From the NCBI GenBank assembly GCA_016699325.1, contig CP064971.1, positions 620,001-684,000 on the forward strand: 64,000 bases of DNA. The letters are read 5' to 3'. The notes below the pieces were generated by a model. It saw only the letters and a list, made by a program, of their open reading frames with translations. It was not told the origin of the DNA and searched no databases. Source of the DNA: Methanolinea sp. GTDB taxonomy: Archaea; Halobacteriota; Methanomicrobia; Methanomicrobiales; Methanospirillaceae. Position numbers and translations under genes: made by a program. Below are positions 25,427-33,896 of this stretch, piece by piece (within the stretch, counting starts at the first letter, position 1; each line of letters starts with the position of its first letter).

Positions 25427-25956
25427 GGTGAGAGATATGGCAGAAAAGAAATCACCAGCAAGCGGGTGGCCGATCGTCAAGGGTGACTTCCACTCCGGAG
25501 ACGCCAACAACCCGGTTGCGGTCATGACCTGCGGTTCCCACCTCGATGAGACAGGGATCTGTGACAGGGGAGCCGCCATCTGCGGGTCCTGCAAGACCGA
25601 GAATCTCGGACTGGAGAAGGTCATCGCAAACATCATCTCCAACCCCAACATCCGTTTCCTCCTGCTCTGCGGGACCGAAGTCAAGGGTCACCTGGCCGGA
25701 AATACCATGGAGGCCCTCCACAAAAACGGGGTCAAGGAAGGCAGGGTTGTCGGGGCAGAAGGTGCCATTCCGTTCATCGAGAACCTCGCCGATGACGCCA
25801 TCAAGCGGTTCCAGGAGCAGTGTGAACTCGTCAATATCATGGAGGCCGAGGACATCAACACCATCGCCGCCAAGATAAACGAGCTCAAAGCACGCGATCC
25901 CGGTGCATTCGCCGCCGATCCCATGATCGTCGAGGTCAAGGAAGCCGCCGGCGGTG
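25422..25956 (+). repeat. 535-bp direct repeat, copy 1 (mtrA start and cobamide domain)
   Basis: Covers the mtrA ribosome binding site and its first 173 codons. By eye it differs from 26369-26903 at only six bases: one just before the ATG and five at synonymous third positions. The two copies are 947 bp apart with mtrF between them. Confidence 0.95.
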
Positions 25957-26159
25957 CCGAAGAGATGGGTGGAGTGGTCCAGCCGATGTCAGGCGAACTC
26001 GCCCTGATTCACGCGAGAATGAAAGTGATCGAGAAGATGGTCGTCGATATCGGGTACCGCAACAGGTTTGCGGCTGGCGTCTACTCAGGCAAGGTCGAAG
26101 GCATCATGATCGGCCTGATCGTCTCATTTGCCCTTCTAGGGTTCGTGTTAATGGGGTGA
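25437..26159 (+). CDS. mtrA: Tetrahydromethanopterin S-methyltransferase subunit A
   Basis: Corrinoid-binding subunit of 240 residues. The cytosolic domain carries 5-hydroxybenzimidazolyl cobamide; the histidine in [12 protein letters not shown] (about residue 85) matches the lower cobalt ligand. A linker (residues about 174-215) leads to a C-terminal transmembrane helix ([19 protein letters not shown]). GAGGTGAG precedes the ATG at 25437. The first 173 residues are identical to those of the MtrA-MtrG fusion two genes downstream, so the cell should make two cobamide domains from this operon. Confidence 0.96.
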   Translation: MAEKKSPASGWPIVKGDFHSGDANNPVAVMTCGSHLDETGICDRGAAICGSCKTENLGLEKVIANIISNPNIRFLLLCGTEVKGHLAGNTMEALHKNGVKEGRVVGAEGAIPFIENLADDAIKRFQEQCELVNIMEAEDINTIAAKINELKARDPGAFAADPMIVEVKEAAGGAEEMGGVVQPMSGELALIHARMKVIEKMVVDIGYRNRFAAGVYSGKVEGIMIGLIVSFALLGFVLMG

Positions 26160-26166
26160 TTTGAAA

Positions 26167-26373
26167 ATGGCAGAAGAAGAAGGTGCAAAGATGGCAGGAC
26201 CCATCAGGATGGTCGCAATCGACCGGATGGTCGAGAACATGCGCTACAAGGCGCAGATCATCGCACGCTCAAACAAGTTCGATTCGGCCATCACCGAATC
26301 GGGCATTATCGGGTTTGCTATCGGACTGTTCGTTGCCCTGATCCTGGTTACGGTACCTGCGGTGTTTGTGTGA
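26167..26373 (+). CDS. mtrF: Tetrahydromethanopterin S-methyltransferase subunit F
   Basis: Small stalk subunit of 68 residues: a cytosolic helix ([20 protein letters not shown]) and one transmembrane helix ([20 protein letters not shown]). The ATG at 26167 is preferred; a TTG at 26161 adds two residues. It lies between the two mtrA-type genes, the normal mtrF position. The next gene's repeat begins in its last codons. Confidence 0.93.
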   Translation: MAEEEGAKMAGPIRMVAIDRMVENMRYKAQIIARSNKFDSAITESGIIGFAIGLFVALILVTVPAVFV

Positions 26374-26903
26374 GGTGAGAGACATGGCAGAAAAGAAATC
26401 ACCAGCAAGCGGGTGGCCGATCGTCAAGGGTGACTTCCACTCCGGAGACGCCAACAACCCGGTTGCGGTCATGACCTGCGGTTCCCACCTCGATGAGACG
26501 GGGATCTGTGACAGGGGAGCCGCCATCTGCGGGTCCTGCAAGACCGAGAATCTCGGACTGGAGAAGGTCATCGCAAATATCATCTCCAACCCCAATATCC
26601 GTTTCCTCCTGCTCTGCGGGACCGAAGTCAAGGGTCACCTGGCCGGAAATACCATGGAGGCCCTCCACAAAAACGGGGTCAAGGAAGGCAGGGTTGTCGG
26701 GGCAGAAGGTGCCATTCCGTTCATCGAGAACCTCGCCGACGACGCCATCAAGCGGTTCCAGGAGCAGTGTGAACTCGTCAATATCATGGAGGCCGAGGAC
26801 ATCAACACCATCGCCGCCAAGATAAACGAGCTCAAGGCACGCGATCCCGGTGCATTCGCCGCCGATCCCATGATCGTCGAGGTCAAGGAAGCCGCCGGCG
26901 GTG
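26369..26903 (+). repeat. 535-bp direct repeat, copy 2 (in the MtrA-MtrG fusion gene)
   Basis: Near-identical to 25422-25956. It begins within the last codons of mtrF, brings its own ribosome binding site (GAGGTGAG), and ends at the junction to the MtrG-like part. Either a recent duplication or ongoing gene conversion explains the identity. Confidence 0.95.
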
Positions 26904-27121
26904 TTGAAGCGGCAGTCGCAGGGGTTAATCCCCAGTTCCTCGAGATCGAGCAGCGTCTCGACAAGATCGAGAAGCAGATCGAGTTTGCAGATGCCGAGAT
27001 CGCCCAGCGCGTCGGAAGAAAAATCGGTCGGGACATTGGTATCCTCTATGGCCTGGTGGCAGGACTCACAGTGTTTATCCTGCTCCTGGTACTGCTCCCG
27101 AAACTCAACGTCTTAATGTAA
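26384..27121 (+). CDS. MtrA-MtrG fusion: second cobamide domain joined to subunit G
   Basis: Protein of 245 residues at the mtrG position. Residues 1-173 are identical to MtrA, including the cobalt-ligand histidine near 85. The remainder is not the MtrA tail but an MtrG-like sequence: [39 protein letters not shown], then a transmembrane helix ([15 protein letters not shown]). No separate mtrG exists between mtrF and mtrH, so this protein probably supplies MtrG while carrying an extra corrinoid domain. GAGGTGAG precedes the ATG at 26384. The frame is intact across the junction. Assignment of the C-terminal part to MtrG is by motif and position. Confidence 0.88.
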   Translation: MAEKKSPASGWPIVKGDFHSGDANNPVAVMTCGSHLDETGICDRGAAICGSCKTENLGLEKVIANIISNPNIRFLLLCGTEVKGHLAGNTMEALHKNGVKEGRVVGAEGAIPFIENLADDAIKRFQEQCELVNIMEAEDINTIAAKINELKARDPGAFAADPMIVEVKEAAGGVEAAVAGVNPQFLEIEQRLDKIEKQIEFADAEIAQRVGRKIGRDIGILYGLVAGLTVFILLLVLLPKLNVLM

Positions 27122-27128
27122 TGGAGGT

Positions 27129-28175
27129 GTGAAAGAACATGTTCAGATTCGAAAAGAGCAGCAGGTTTGGGACTTCAACGGCACCAAAATCGGAGGACAG
27201 CCCGGAGAGTACCCGACCGTATTGGCGTGCTCAATCTTCTATAACAAGCACGAGATCGTGCTTGATGACAAAACCGGAAAGATAGACAAAGCCACAGCGG
27301 AAGCACTCTGGAACAGGTGCCAGGAGCTCTCGGACATCGTGGGTATTCCCCACTTCATCCAGATCCTCGCTGAGTACCCCCAGGCATTCGAGAGCTACAT
27401 CAGCTGGTTCGACACCATTGACAACAAGACCGCATTCCTGATGGACTCTTCGGTCCCGGCCGCTCTTGCTCACGCATGCAAATACGTAACCGATGTCGGC
27501 CTGGCAAACCGGGCGATCTACAACTCGATTAACGGTTCGATCCTTCCGGAAAACATCGAAGCACTCAAAAACAGCGATGTTAACTCGGCGATTGTACTCG
27601 CCTTCAACCCCGCCGACCCATCCGTGGCTGGCAGGGAGAAGGTGCTGGTTGAGGGTGGTGTTGCGGGTCAGGCCAAAGGTATGATCACCATCGCTGAAGA
27701 ATGCGGAATTACCCGCCCAATTCTTGATACCGCTGCAACCCCTCTCGGTCTCGGGTCAGGGAGCGCATACCGTGAGATTCTCGCCTGCAAGGCGATCCAT
27801 GGATGGCCAACTGGTGGTGCTTACCATAACATGACCGTTGCCTGGACCTGGCTCAAGCGCTGGAAGGGTTCGAAGAAGAATCCCTCGCAACTTCTGGAAA
27901 CCCTGAAGGGCAAGGACACGTACCTCAAGCAGTTGCTGCACCACTACCAGGGTGGGTTGGAGGGAGTGGTGCAGGCTGCATGGTCAGCACCCGATATCGG
28001 TTGCAACCTGGTCGCAAGCACGCTCGGTGCCGACCTGATCATGTACGGCCCGATAGAGAACGTCGAGCCGATGATCACGGCACAAGCCTACATGGATATC
28101 GTGATCCTGGAAGCGATGCGCCCTCTCGGGATCGATGTCAAGGCAGACAATCACCCGATCTTCAAACTCATCTAA
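27129..28175 (+). CDS. mtrH: Tetrahydromethanopterin S-methyltransferase subunit H, probable 1-nt frameshift at the start
   Basis: Cytosolic methyltransferase subunit that transfers the methyl group from methyl-H4MPT to the cobamide of MtrA. The body (KIGGQPGEYPTVLACSIFYN, DTAATPLGLGSGSAYRE, DNHPIFKLI) is typical. MtrH normally begins like MFRFDKEQQVFD. An ATG at 27139, ideally spaced from GGAGGT, reads MFRFEK but then leaves the frame at the four A bases 27152-27155; one extra A would restore MFRFEKEQQVWDFNG. As given, the open frame can only use a GTG at 27129 that overlaps the ribosome binding site. A sequencing error is the simplest explanation. Confidence 0.9.
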   Translation: MKEHVQIRKEQQVWDFNGTKIGGQPGEYPTVLACSIFYNKHEIVLDDKTGKIDKATAEALWNRCQELSDIVGIPHFIQILAEYPQAFESYISWFDTIDNKTAFLMDSSVPAALAHACKYVTDVGLANRAIYNSINGSILPENIEALKNSDVNSAIVLAFNPADPSVAGREKVLVEGGVAGQAKGMITIAEECGITRPILDTAATPLGLGSGSAYREILACKAIHGWPTGGAYHNMTVAWTWLKRWKGSKKNPSQLLETLKGKDTYLKQLLHHYQGGLEGVVQAAWSAPDIGCNLVASTLGADLIMYGPIENVEPMITAQAYMDIVILEAMRPLGIDVKADNHPIFKLI

Positions 28176-28190
28176 TCTTTTTTTCAAGGG
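28176..28190 (+). terminator. T-tract ending the mtr operon
   Basis: TTTTTTT at 28178-28184 begins two bases after the mtrH stop codon, a standard archaeal terminator. Confidence 0.6.
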
Positions 28191-28327
28191 TTTTTCGTGG
28201 CCAGGAACATCTGCGATTTCCCCTCTGGAATGGCATGCTTCCCTGGAGGGACGTGGTTCTGACCGGCAAGCCGCCTTTCCTGGGTACCCGAAGAAATGAA
28301 AAGGTTCTCCTGCTCCGGAAAGACCCA

Positions 28328-29647
28328 TTACCCACCGGCAGGCCTCATCATAGGCACGACAGGTCCATCGCCCATCTCCCGCGCGAGATTCAGACGATCC
28401 CGTACCGCGGGCGGAAGGTCGCCCTCCACAATTTCATCAAACCCCAGCTGGCGGGCAAATGCAACCATCGGGAGCGTGGAGTACAGGTAGAGCGGCTCCT
28501 GGCCGCAGGAAGAAACCAGCTGTTCAAGCACTTCCCTGGCATAGCCCCGTTTGCGAAATTCTTCGATAGTGAAGACACTGTCAACTTCGAGGAACCCGTG
28601 AGTCCGCCTGCATCGTGCTACCGTGACCAGGACTCCCTCCACCAGCACCCCGAAGACACGGTCGCGGCCCGGATCTGCTTTCTGCTGCCAATCCTGTCGC
28701 CAGACCTCCTCTGCTCCTGGAAATTCGTCCCGTTCCAGCTCACGTGCGACCACATCGAGGATGATCTCGGGGTAAAAGAGAAACAGCGGGATCCGGGTCT
28801 GCTGCGCCACGGCCTTCGCAGTGCTTCCGATAGGCAGGGTCTTGATAAAATCTGAAGCGCCGAACCGGGGCATGAAGATGAGTGTTGCCCCCTGCTTCTC
28901 GGCAATATCAACGATCATATCTGCCGGTCTGCCAAACCTGAGCAGGATGGTCACCCTGGTCCTGCCGTTATCAAAAGAGTCCCAGAGGGCCTGGAGCTCC
29001 TGGTATGATTCCCTTATCGCACCCTGCAGCTCCTGCCGGGTATCTGCCTGGGTGATGACATGGAGCAGGATGATCTCTTCTATCCCCTGAATGCTCCGTA
29101 TAAACGCAAAGCCCTCATCGCAGGGCTTCGAAAAATCGACCGGATAAAGCACCCTGGAAAAAAGCCTGTTTCGACCTCTCTCACCGGTAGAACGAACGTG
29201 AGTTGCGGAGCTCCACGCAGGCGGGTGCCGGACGAGGAGCACGCTGGTCGTGGCATGCCGGAGAACTTCCGAAGATACCGATCCGAGGAGGAGCCCCTCC
29301 ACCAGTCCTTTTCCCCGTGCACCGATCATGATTAGATCAGCAGTCTCCCGATGGGCAACGCTGAGAATTGCTGCCGCAGTACCCCCTCGTTCACAGGTTA
29401 CTATCTCAGATCTAACCGTAACTCCCCCCCGGCCAATCTCTTCTCCTTCTTCTTGGAGGGATTGTTCTGCTGACGCTCGTGCTGCTGCAGTATCCGGGCT
29501 CCCGGCCCAGGCGGGTGACGTTACGCGTTTTCCTTCGATAACGTGGAGGAGGACAACCTCGCTCACCCCGGGAACCTCGCTCACCAGACGAGCCGTCATC
29601 CGTGCATACTCTGAAAAATCGGTCGGGAGCACAATTTTCTCGGACAT
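28328..29647 (-). CDS. Double universal-stress (UspA) protein fused to a GNAT acetyltransferase
   Basis: Protein of 439 residues with three domains. The first UspA domain spans about 1-145 (EKIVLPTDFSEYARMTARLV, ADLIMIGARGKGLVEGLLLG, SVLLVRHP). The second covers about 165-300 (RVLYPVDFSKPCDEGFAFI, LIFMPRFGASDFIKTLPIGS). The C-terminal GNAT domain includes VFTIEEFRKRGYAREVLEQL and FARQLGFDEI. UspA domains often bind ATP; coupling to an N-acetyltransferase suggests regulated acetylation, as in cAMP-linked bacterial acetyltransferases, but the ligand is unknown. The ATG at 29647 follows GGAG; an ATG at 29662 is possible. Confidence 0.85.
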   Translation of the reverse strand: MSEKIVLPTDFSEYARMTARLVSEVPGVSEVVLLHVIEGKRVTSPAWAGSPDTAAARASAEQSLQEEGEEIGRGGVTVRSEIVTCERGGTAAAILSVAHRETADLIMIGARGKGLVEGLLLGSVSSEVLRHATTSVLLVRHPPAWSSATHVRSTGERGRNRLFSRVLYPVDFSKPCDEGFAFIRSIQGIEEIILLHVITQADTRQELQGAIRESYQELQALWDSFDNGRTRVTILLRFGRPADMIVDIAEKQGATLIFMPRFGASDFIKTLPIGSTAKAVAQQTRIPLFLFYPEIILDVVARELERDEFPGAEEVWRQDWQQKADPGRDRVFGVLVEGVLVTVARCRRTHGFLEVDSVFTIEEFRKRGYAREVLEQLVSSCGQEPLYLYSTLPMVAFARQLGFDEIVEGDLPPAVRDRLNLAREMGDGPVVPMMRPAGG

Positions 29648-29782
29648 GGCTGACTCCGTCATCTCCCCATGAAGAGAGATCGACCTGGCGGTATTAATAG
29701 GAATTCGTCCTCCTGGTGTGCGAACAGAGCCGGACAGGAAACTTGATTGCAGGGAGATGACGATATTCCTCCGGGAATTTCC

Positions 29783-30307
29783 ATGCCTGGCAACGAACGC
29801 GATCCGGTCAGGGATGCCATCCTTCGGAAAGAGCAGCGTCATGAGCAGAATATCGGGATCCTCATCCGGCAGCTCTCGGACAGCAACCCGACCTTCCGTG
29901 TACGCGCGGCAGAGGCCCTCGGTTCCATCGGAGACCCGCGGGGAGTCGAACCCCTGATCGCGCTCCTCTCAGACCCTGTCCCGGACGTGGTATGGGTCAC
30001 GTTGCGTTCGCTTGGGAGCCTCCGTGATCCTCGTGCGGTTGATCCCATCCTTGCCTGCCTGTCTGAAACCGACCGGTGGGCTCGCCAGGGTGCCGCATGG
30101 GCCCTGGGAGAGATCGGGGACCGGCGGGCAGCCCCGGCGGTTGCGCAGCTCCTCGCCGACAGGAAAGCAGGGGTCAGGAAGGCCGCTGCCGAAGCGCTGG
30201 GAAAACTCGGGGATCACCGGTTTCTCGCCGCACTCGAACCCCTGTTTGACGATGACGAGATGGAGGTCCGCCAGGCAGCGCGGGATGCCGCACGGAAACT
30301 GGCCTGA
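29783..30307 (+). CDS. HEAT-repeat protein (PBS lyase-type)
   Basis: Protein of about 174 residues made of at least four HEAT-like repeats (RVRAAEALGSIGDPRGVEPL, ALGEIGDRRAAPAVAQLLAD, AAAEALGKLGDHRFLAALEP). These are helical scaffolds for protein binding; many methanogens carry several, and function cannot be read from sequence. The ATG at 29783 is the likely start; a TTG at 29747 is possible. No operon partner: both neighbours are on the minus strand. Confidence 0.82.
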   Translation: MPGNERDPVRDAILRKEQRHEQNIGILIRQLSDSNPTFRVRAAEALGSIGDPRGVEPLIALLSDPVPDVVWVTLRSLGSLRDPRAVDPILACLSETDRWARQGAAWALGEIGDRRAAPAVAQLLADRKAGVRKAAAEALGKLGDHRFLAALEPLFDDDEMEVRQAARDAARKLA

Positions 30308-30376
30308 TCAGAAGGCTATTATTCCTCCAATTCCTCCAGGGGCCGGTTTGGCAGGGCGAAAAGAGGGTGAGGGGCT

Positions 30377-30760
30377 TCAGAACTCCAGTGGTTCGAACCC
30401 CTGCTTCAAGACCTTGCCGAAATGGAGCGAGATCTTGGGATCGAGCGCGCAGACCGGGCAGGTATAATCATCAGGGAGATCTTCAAATGCCGTTCCCGGC
30501 TTGATCCCCCGGTGCGGCTCGCCTCGCTTCTGGTCATAGACATACCCGCACACGGAGCAGATCCACCGGGTTGGGCTCCATTCCTCAAAACCCCACTTCC
30601 CTACCTTACCCTTTCCCTGCATACCACAGAGAGGGCAGATATAGGTTTCCGGTAGATCCTCAAAGGCCGTTCCTGCCGGAATGCCATTGTGGGGTTCTCC
30701 CCTCAACGGAGAGTAAATATATCCGCATACCTTGCACTTGTATCGCTGGACAAAGACCAT
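30377..30760 (-). CDS. Tandem-domain rubredoxin
   Basis: Protein of 127 residues with two rubredoxin domains: [12 protein letters not shown] with CPLCGMQGK, then [12 protein letters not shown] with CPVCALDPK. Each has the CxxCG/CPxC pattern for one iron. The two halves share GTAFEDLP, so they arose by internal duplication. Rubredoxins carry electrons, often to O2- or peroxide-reducing enzymes in anaerobes. The ATG at 30760 has GAGGAAAAG just upstream; ATGs at 30778/30781 would add six or seven residues. Confidence 0.88.
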   Translation of the reverse strand: MVFVQRYKCKVCGYIYSPLRGEPHNGIPAGTAFEDLPETYICPLCGMQGKGKVGKWGFEEWSPTRWICSVCGYVYDQKRGEPHRGIKPGTAFEDLPDDYTCPVCALDPKISLHFGKVLKQGFEPLEF

Positions 30761-30781
30761 GGTCTTTTCCTCACTCATCAT

Positions 30782-31302
30782 TGGTTCCCGGTGACCACAT
30801 AAAGATATTTTTCTTGGAACCCGGAGCCAGGTCTCCCGGGTACTGTCGGAGATGGCCCTTTCTGCGTTGAAGTTGAGGGTGGGCCCATACTCCAAGAAGC
30901 GGTGCTGGCCCCAGGATGTTCCGGCCACTGCAGAGATACCGCTAAAAGCAACTGCTTTCATTTTTTCCCACAGATGGGTTCCCCGATTTCGCCCCCCCGC
31001 CTTTCTACCGCAGGAAACGGGATAACATGATAGCCTTTGCTATGAGCGGCGTCATCCTCCTTCCCGGACAGGGATTTCCCCCATCTGGTGGTAGGTTATC
31101 ACAGGGGGCAGCTGTGGATCGAGCGAATAACCGCAAATGAGGCTGATACTTCCTGTTAAGGATGCGGGGAACGCATCGGACATTCACAGAGGCAAACATC
31201 AGCCGGAAATTCTTTGGCGGACATGGCAAATGCGGCAGACGAGTGAAACTCCCTTTGGCAGGACATACCATCTTAAATTAAGTGGATACCCATTCACTAC
31301 CC
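30782..31302. other. Divergent intergenic region, no gene seen
   Basis: About 520 bp between the rubredoxin (minus) and the F390-synthetase-like gene (plus). It holds a minus-strand TATA-like stretch before the rubredoxin gene, a small perfect hairpin ATAGC-CTTT-GCTAT near 31029-31042, and a plus-strand TATA box (TCTTAAATTA, 31271-31280) about 27 bp before the next ATG. A minus-strand frame at 31005-31271 lacks motifs and a ribosome binding site. Confidence 0.5.
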
Positions 31303-32658
31303 ATGGCACCAGGCACCTTCTTCAACGAAGCGGTGGAGCGGCTCCCGCGTCACGACCTCGATTCCCTCATCGATGAGCGGGTGCGATACACGGTCAGGTA
31401 CGCAGCGGATAACTCCCCGTTCTACCGGGCCTGGTTCCGGGAGCACGGCATCGACCCGGGTTCCATAAACACCCACGAAGATCTGCTCGGTCTGCCTCTC
31501 ATCTCCGGGAAGACTATCCGGGAGAACCAGCCACCGGCAACCGGGGATTTCAAATTTAAAAGTGCTGCCTGGGAGGATATCTTCACCATCCACGAGACGA
31601 GCGGGACTTCGGGCACTCCGAAAAGCTTCTTTCTCACCTGGGATGACTGGTCGCGCTACGCGGAGAAATACGCCCGGAGCTTTGTCTCGCAGGGCTTCGG
31701 CAAGGGTGACCGGGTCATTATCTGTGCATCGTATGGCATGAACGTGGGGGCAAACACCATGACCCTGGCAGCACGTGATATCGGGATGGTAATCATCCCA
31801 ACCGGCAAGTGCATCTTTCCCAGCCGGATCATCACCGCCTACCAGCCGACCGGGATTGTAGGAAGCATCCTCAAGCTGATCCACCTCGCCCGCCGGATGC
31901 TCGAAGAGGGGCTCATGCCGGAGGACTCATCGGTTCAACGACTGGTTGCCGGAGGGGAAAGCTTCGCCGAGGAGTCGCGGTCGTATGCCGCAGAACTCTG
32001 GCAGCGCGACGTCTTCAATACCTACGGCTCCACGGAAGGGACCATGTGCGGGGAGTGCATGGTCCGCAACGGCCTCCACGTCCCTGAAGACCTTGTGCAC
32101 CTGGATGTCTACAATCCAGCCCTACAATCGTTTGTCCCCGATGGTGAGTGCGGCAGGGCGGTCCTGACCACGCTGCTCCCGGTCGGTGGTAAGACCGGGT
32201 TCCTCCTGATCAATTACGATACCGAGGATACTACGCTGGTGCTCTCCCGGGAACCCTGTCCCTGCGGAAGAACCCATATGAAGATCATGCACCCCCGGCG
32301 GGAGGCCGAAACAGTCTGGATCCTCGGAACTCCCGTGAACCGGGTGGACATCGAGCAGGGAGTCTTCCAGCGTCAGAACATGGAATACCTTACCGGGGAG
32401 TATGAAGCATTCGTGTATGGTGGTGACGAAGAAGAGGAAACCGTGCTTCGCGTGAGCATGGAGTGTACCGATCCTGCCATTACACCGGGTGAGGAGATTG
32501 CCGAGACTTTCAGGAAAACCTTCTTCCGGTGTAAACCGGCACTTGCCCGGTCGCTCGGTGACCTCTTCACCCTAGTTGTCGCGTTCACCGGCCCGGGAGA
32601 ACTGGAGCTGTACCGCCTCAAAGGACGGCCGAAACGGCTGGTGGACAGGAGACTGTGA
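31303..32658 (+). CDS. PaaK-family adenylate-forming enzyme, coenzyme F390 synthetase-like
   Basis: Protein of 451 residues of the phenylacetate-CoA ligase family. The nucleotide-binding loop is HETSGTSGTPKSFFLT; VFNTYGSTEGTMCGECM and LSREPCPCGRTHMKIM are later family motifs, and CPCGRT is typical of PaaK proteins. In methanogens close relatives are annotated as coenzyme F390 synthetase, which adenylates oxidised F420 under oxygen stress. That specific activity is not proven here. A TATA box about 27 bp upstream predicts a leaderless mRNA starting at the ATG at 31303. The rubredoxin next door fits an oxygen-stress setting. Confidence 0.8.
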   Translation: MAPGTFFNEAVERLPRHDLDSLIDERVRYTVRYAADNSPFYRAWFREHGIDPGSINTHEDLLGLPLISGKTIRENQPPATGDFKFKSAAWEDIFTIHETSGTSGTPKSFFLTWDDWSRYAEKYARSFVSQGFGKGDRVIICASYGMNVGANTMTLAARDIGMVIIPTGKCIFPSRIITAYQPTGIVGSILKLIHLARRMLEEGLMPEDSSVQRLVAGGESFAEESRSYAAELWQRDVFNTYGSTEGTMCGECMVRNGLHVPEDLVHLDVYNPALQSFVPDGECGRAVLTTLLPVGGKTGFLLINYDTEDTTLVLSREPCPCGRTHMKIMHPRREAETVWILGTPVNRVDIEQGVFQRQNMEYLTGEYEAFVYGGDEEEETVLRVSMECTDPAITPGEEIAETFRKTFFRCKPALARSLGDLFTLVVAFTGPGELELYRLKGRPKRLVDRRL

Positions 32659-32937
32659 TACTGAGGGGGCTCTGACCGGCAGGTCCGATTTTTCAATCCC
32701 TATCGAGAAGTTTTTAATATATCGAAGTAAACCGTATTATGCTCAAGGGATATGCCACCTGGTTTTCATTTTGCCGGACACCCCCCAGAATCTGGCATCA
32801 ACCCCCCTATCTATCAGGTATGGTCATATCCTGAGCAATCCCTGGAATTGATTTTCCATTCCTTATCCCGGCATTGACAGGGTTTTTTAACACCAATTGC
32901 TTTATTCGCTACCGGGACGTATCTTTGGGAATATAAC
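32659..32937. other. Intergenic region with an isolated TATA-like element
   Basis: A TTTTTAATATATCG stretch near 32710-32723 looks like a strong plus-strand promoter but no coding frame follows it before marC at 32938. It could drive marC with a long leader of about 200 nt or an unrecognised small RNA. A second weak promoter-like stretch (TTTATTC) is close to marC. Confidence 0.35.
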
Positions 32938-33573
32938 ATGGCAGACCCGATCGCCACCCTTGCCTACGCATTCGCGGCCCTCTTCGTTATCCTGGATCCC
33001 CTGCTTTCGGTCCCGATTTTCACCTCGATGACCAGCGGGCAGAGTTCATCCGAGATCAACCGGCAGGCACTTATCGCCGTAGCGGTTGCCGGCTTCCTGA
33101 TGTACCTCTTCCTCTTCTTCAATTTCTTTATTTTCGGCACGCTTGGAATAACCATCGCCAGTTTCCAGATTGCAGGGGGAATCCTGCTCTTCCTCCTTGG
33201 TTTGCAAATGGCGCTCGGTATTGATATCGGCAGTACCAAGGAGCACACCCATACCGCGGCAGGGGTGGTCATCGGCACTCCGCTCCTCTGTGGACCCGGG
33301 GCTATAACGACCGTGCTCCTTCTATCTGAGGACATCGGGCTTATCATCACCGCTGTGGCTATTGCCCTGACGCTCGCTGCAACGTTTCTGATCCTTCGTT
33401 TCGCTTTCCAGATCCAGCAGATCCTTGGTGTTACGGTGACGGAAATCCTTGGAAAAATCCTGGGAATGCTCGTTTCGGCCATTGCGGTGAGCATTATTGC
33501 CGATGGAGTTGTCGGGCTCCTGCAGAAATACGGTTTGATCCAATCCTTTGCCCTTACCCTGGGTGGTGGATAA
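32938..33573 (+). CDS. MarC-family integral membrane protein
   Basis: Protein of 211 residues with six predicted transmembrane helices (for example AYAFAALFVILDPLLSVPIF, ALIAVAVAGFLMYLFLFF, IAGGILLFLLGLQMALGI). The FVILDPLLSVPIF and GPGAITTVLLL segments are typical of MarC/UPF0056 proteins. Despite the name there is no good evidence for a role in multidrug resistance; transport function is unknown. ATG at 32938 begins the conserved sequence. Confidence 0.88.
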   Translation: MADPIATLAYAFAALFVILDPLLSVPIFTSMTSGQSSSEINRQALIAVAVAGFLMYLFLFFNFFIFGTLGITIASFQIAGGILLFLLGLQMALGIDIGSTKEHTHTAAGVVIGTPLLCGPGAITTVLLLSEDIGLIITAVAIALTLAATFLILRFAFQIQQILGVTVTEILGKILGMLVSAIAVSIIADGVVGLLQKYGLIQSFALTLGGG

Positions 33574-33896
33574 GACGGGGTTTCCCATCACGGGCCACCA
33601 CCACTTTCCAGGGCCGGCTGATTTTATGTTCATATCCCGGGTCTCACCTGAACATGCCTTGTCGTGCTTTCAGTAGAAGGTACTGCCTGCCGGTACGAGC
33701 CAAACCCGGCAGCGCTCCAGGTTACCTCCTTCATGGTCATCCCGGATGGCACGGAACACCGCAACAAGGTGATTCCGGTTATACCGGAGCGTCTGCTTCG
33801 CATGCGCCATAGAGGGAATACCGCTGCCAATGGCGGGTAAAAGGTTGCTGGCCCTGCATATCGAGCGGGTATGGATCAGCAAAGGGAGAGCATGGA
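33574..33896. other. Intergenic region, no gene seen
   Basis: About 320 bp between convergent marC (plus) and the GNAT gene (minus). Two minus-strand frames (33630-33830 and 33670-33882) lack recognisable motifs and ribosome binding sites. No repeats or RNA gene recognised. Confidence 0.45.

Noticed and set aside
31005..31271. Minus-strand frame upstream of the F390-synthetase-like gene
   Set aside because: No recognisable motif or start signal, and it overlaps the promoter of the plus-strand gene.
33630..33882. Two overlapping minus-strand frames after marC
   Set aside because: Short, overlapping each other in different frames, without motifs or ribosome binding sites.
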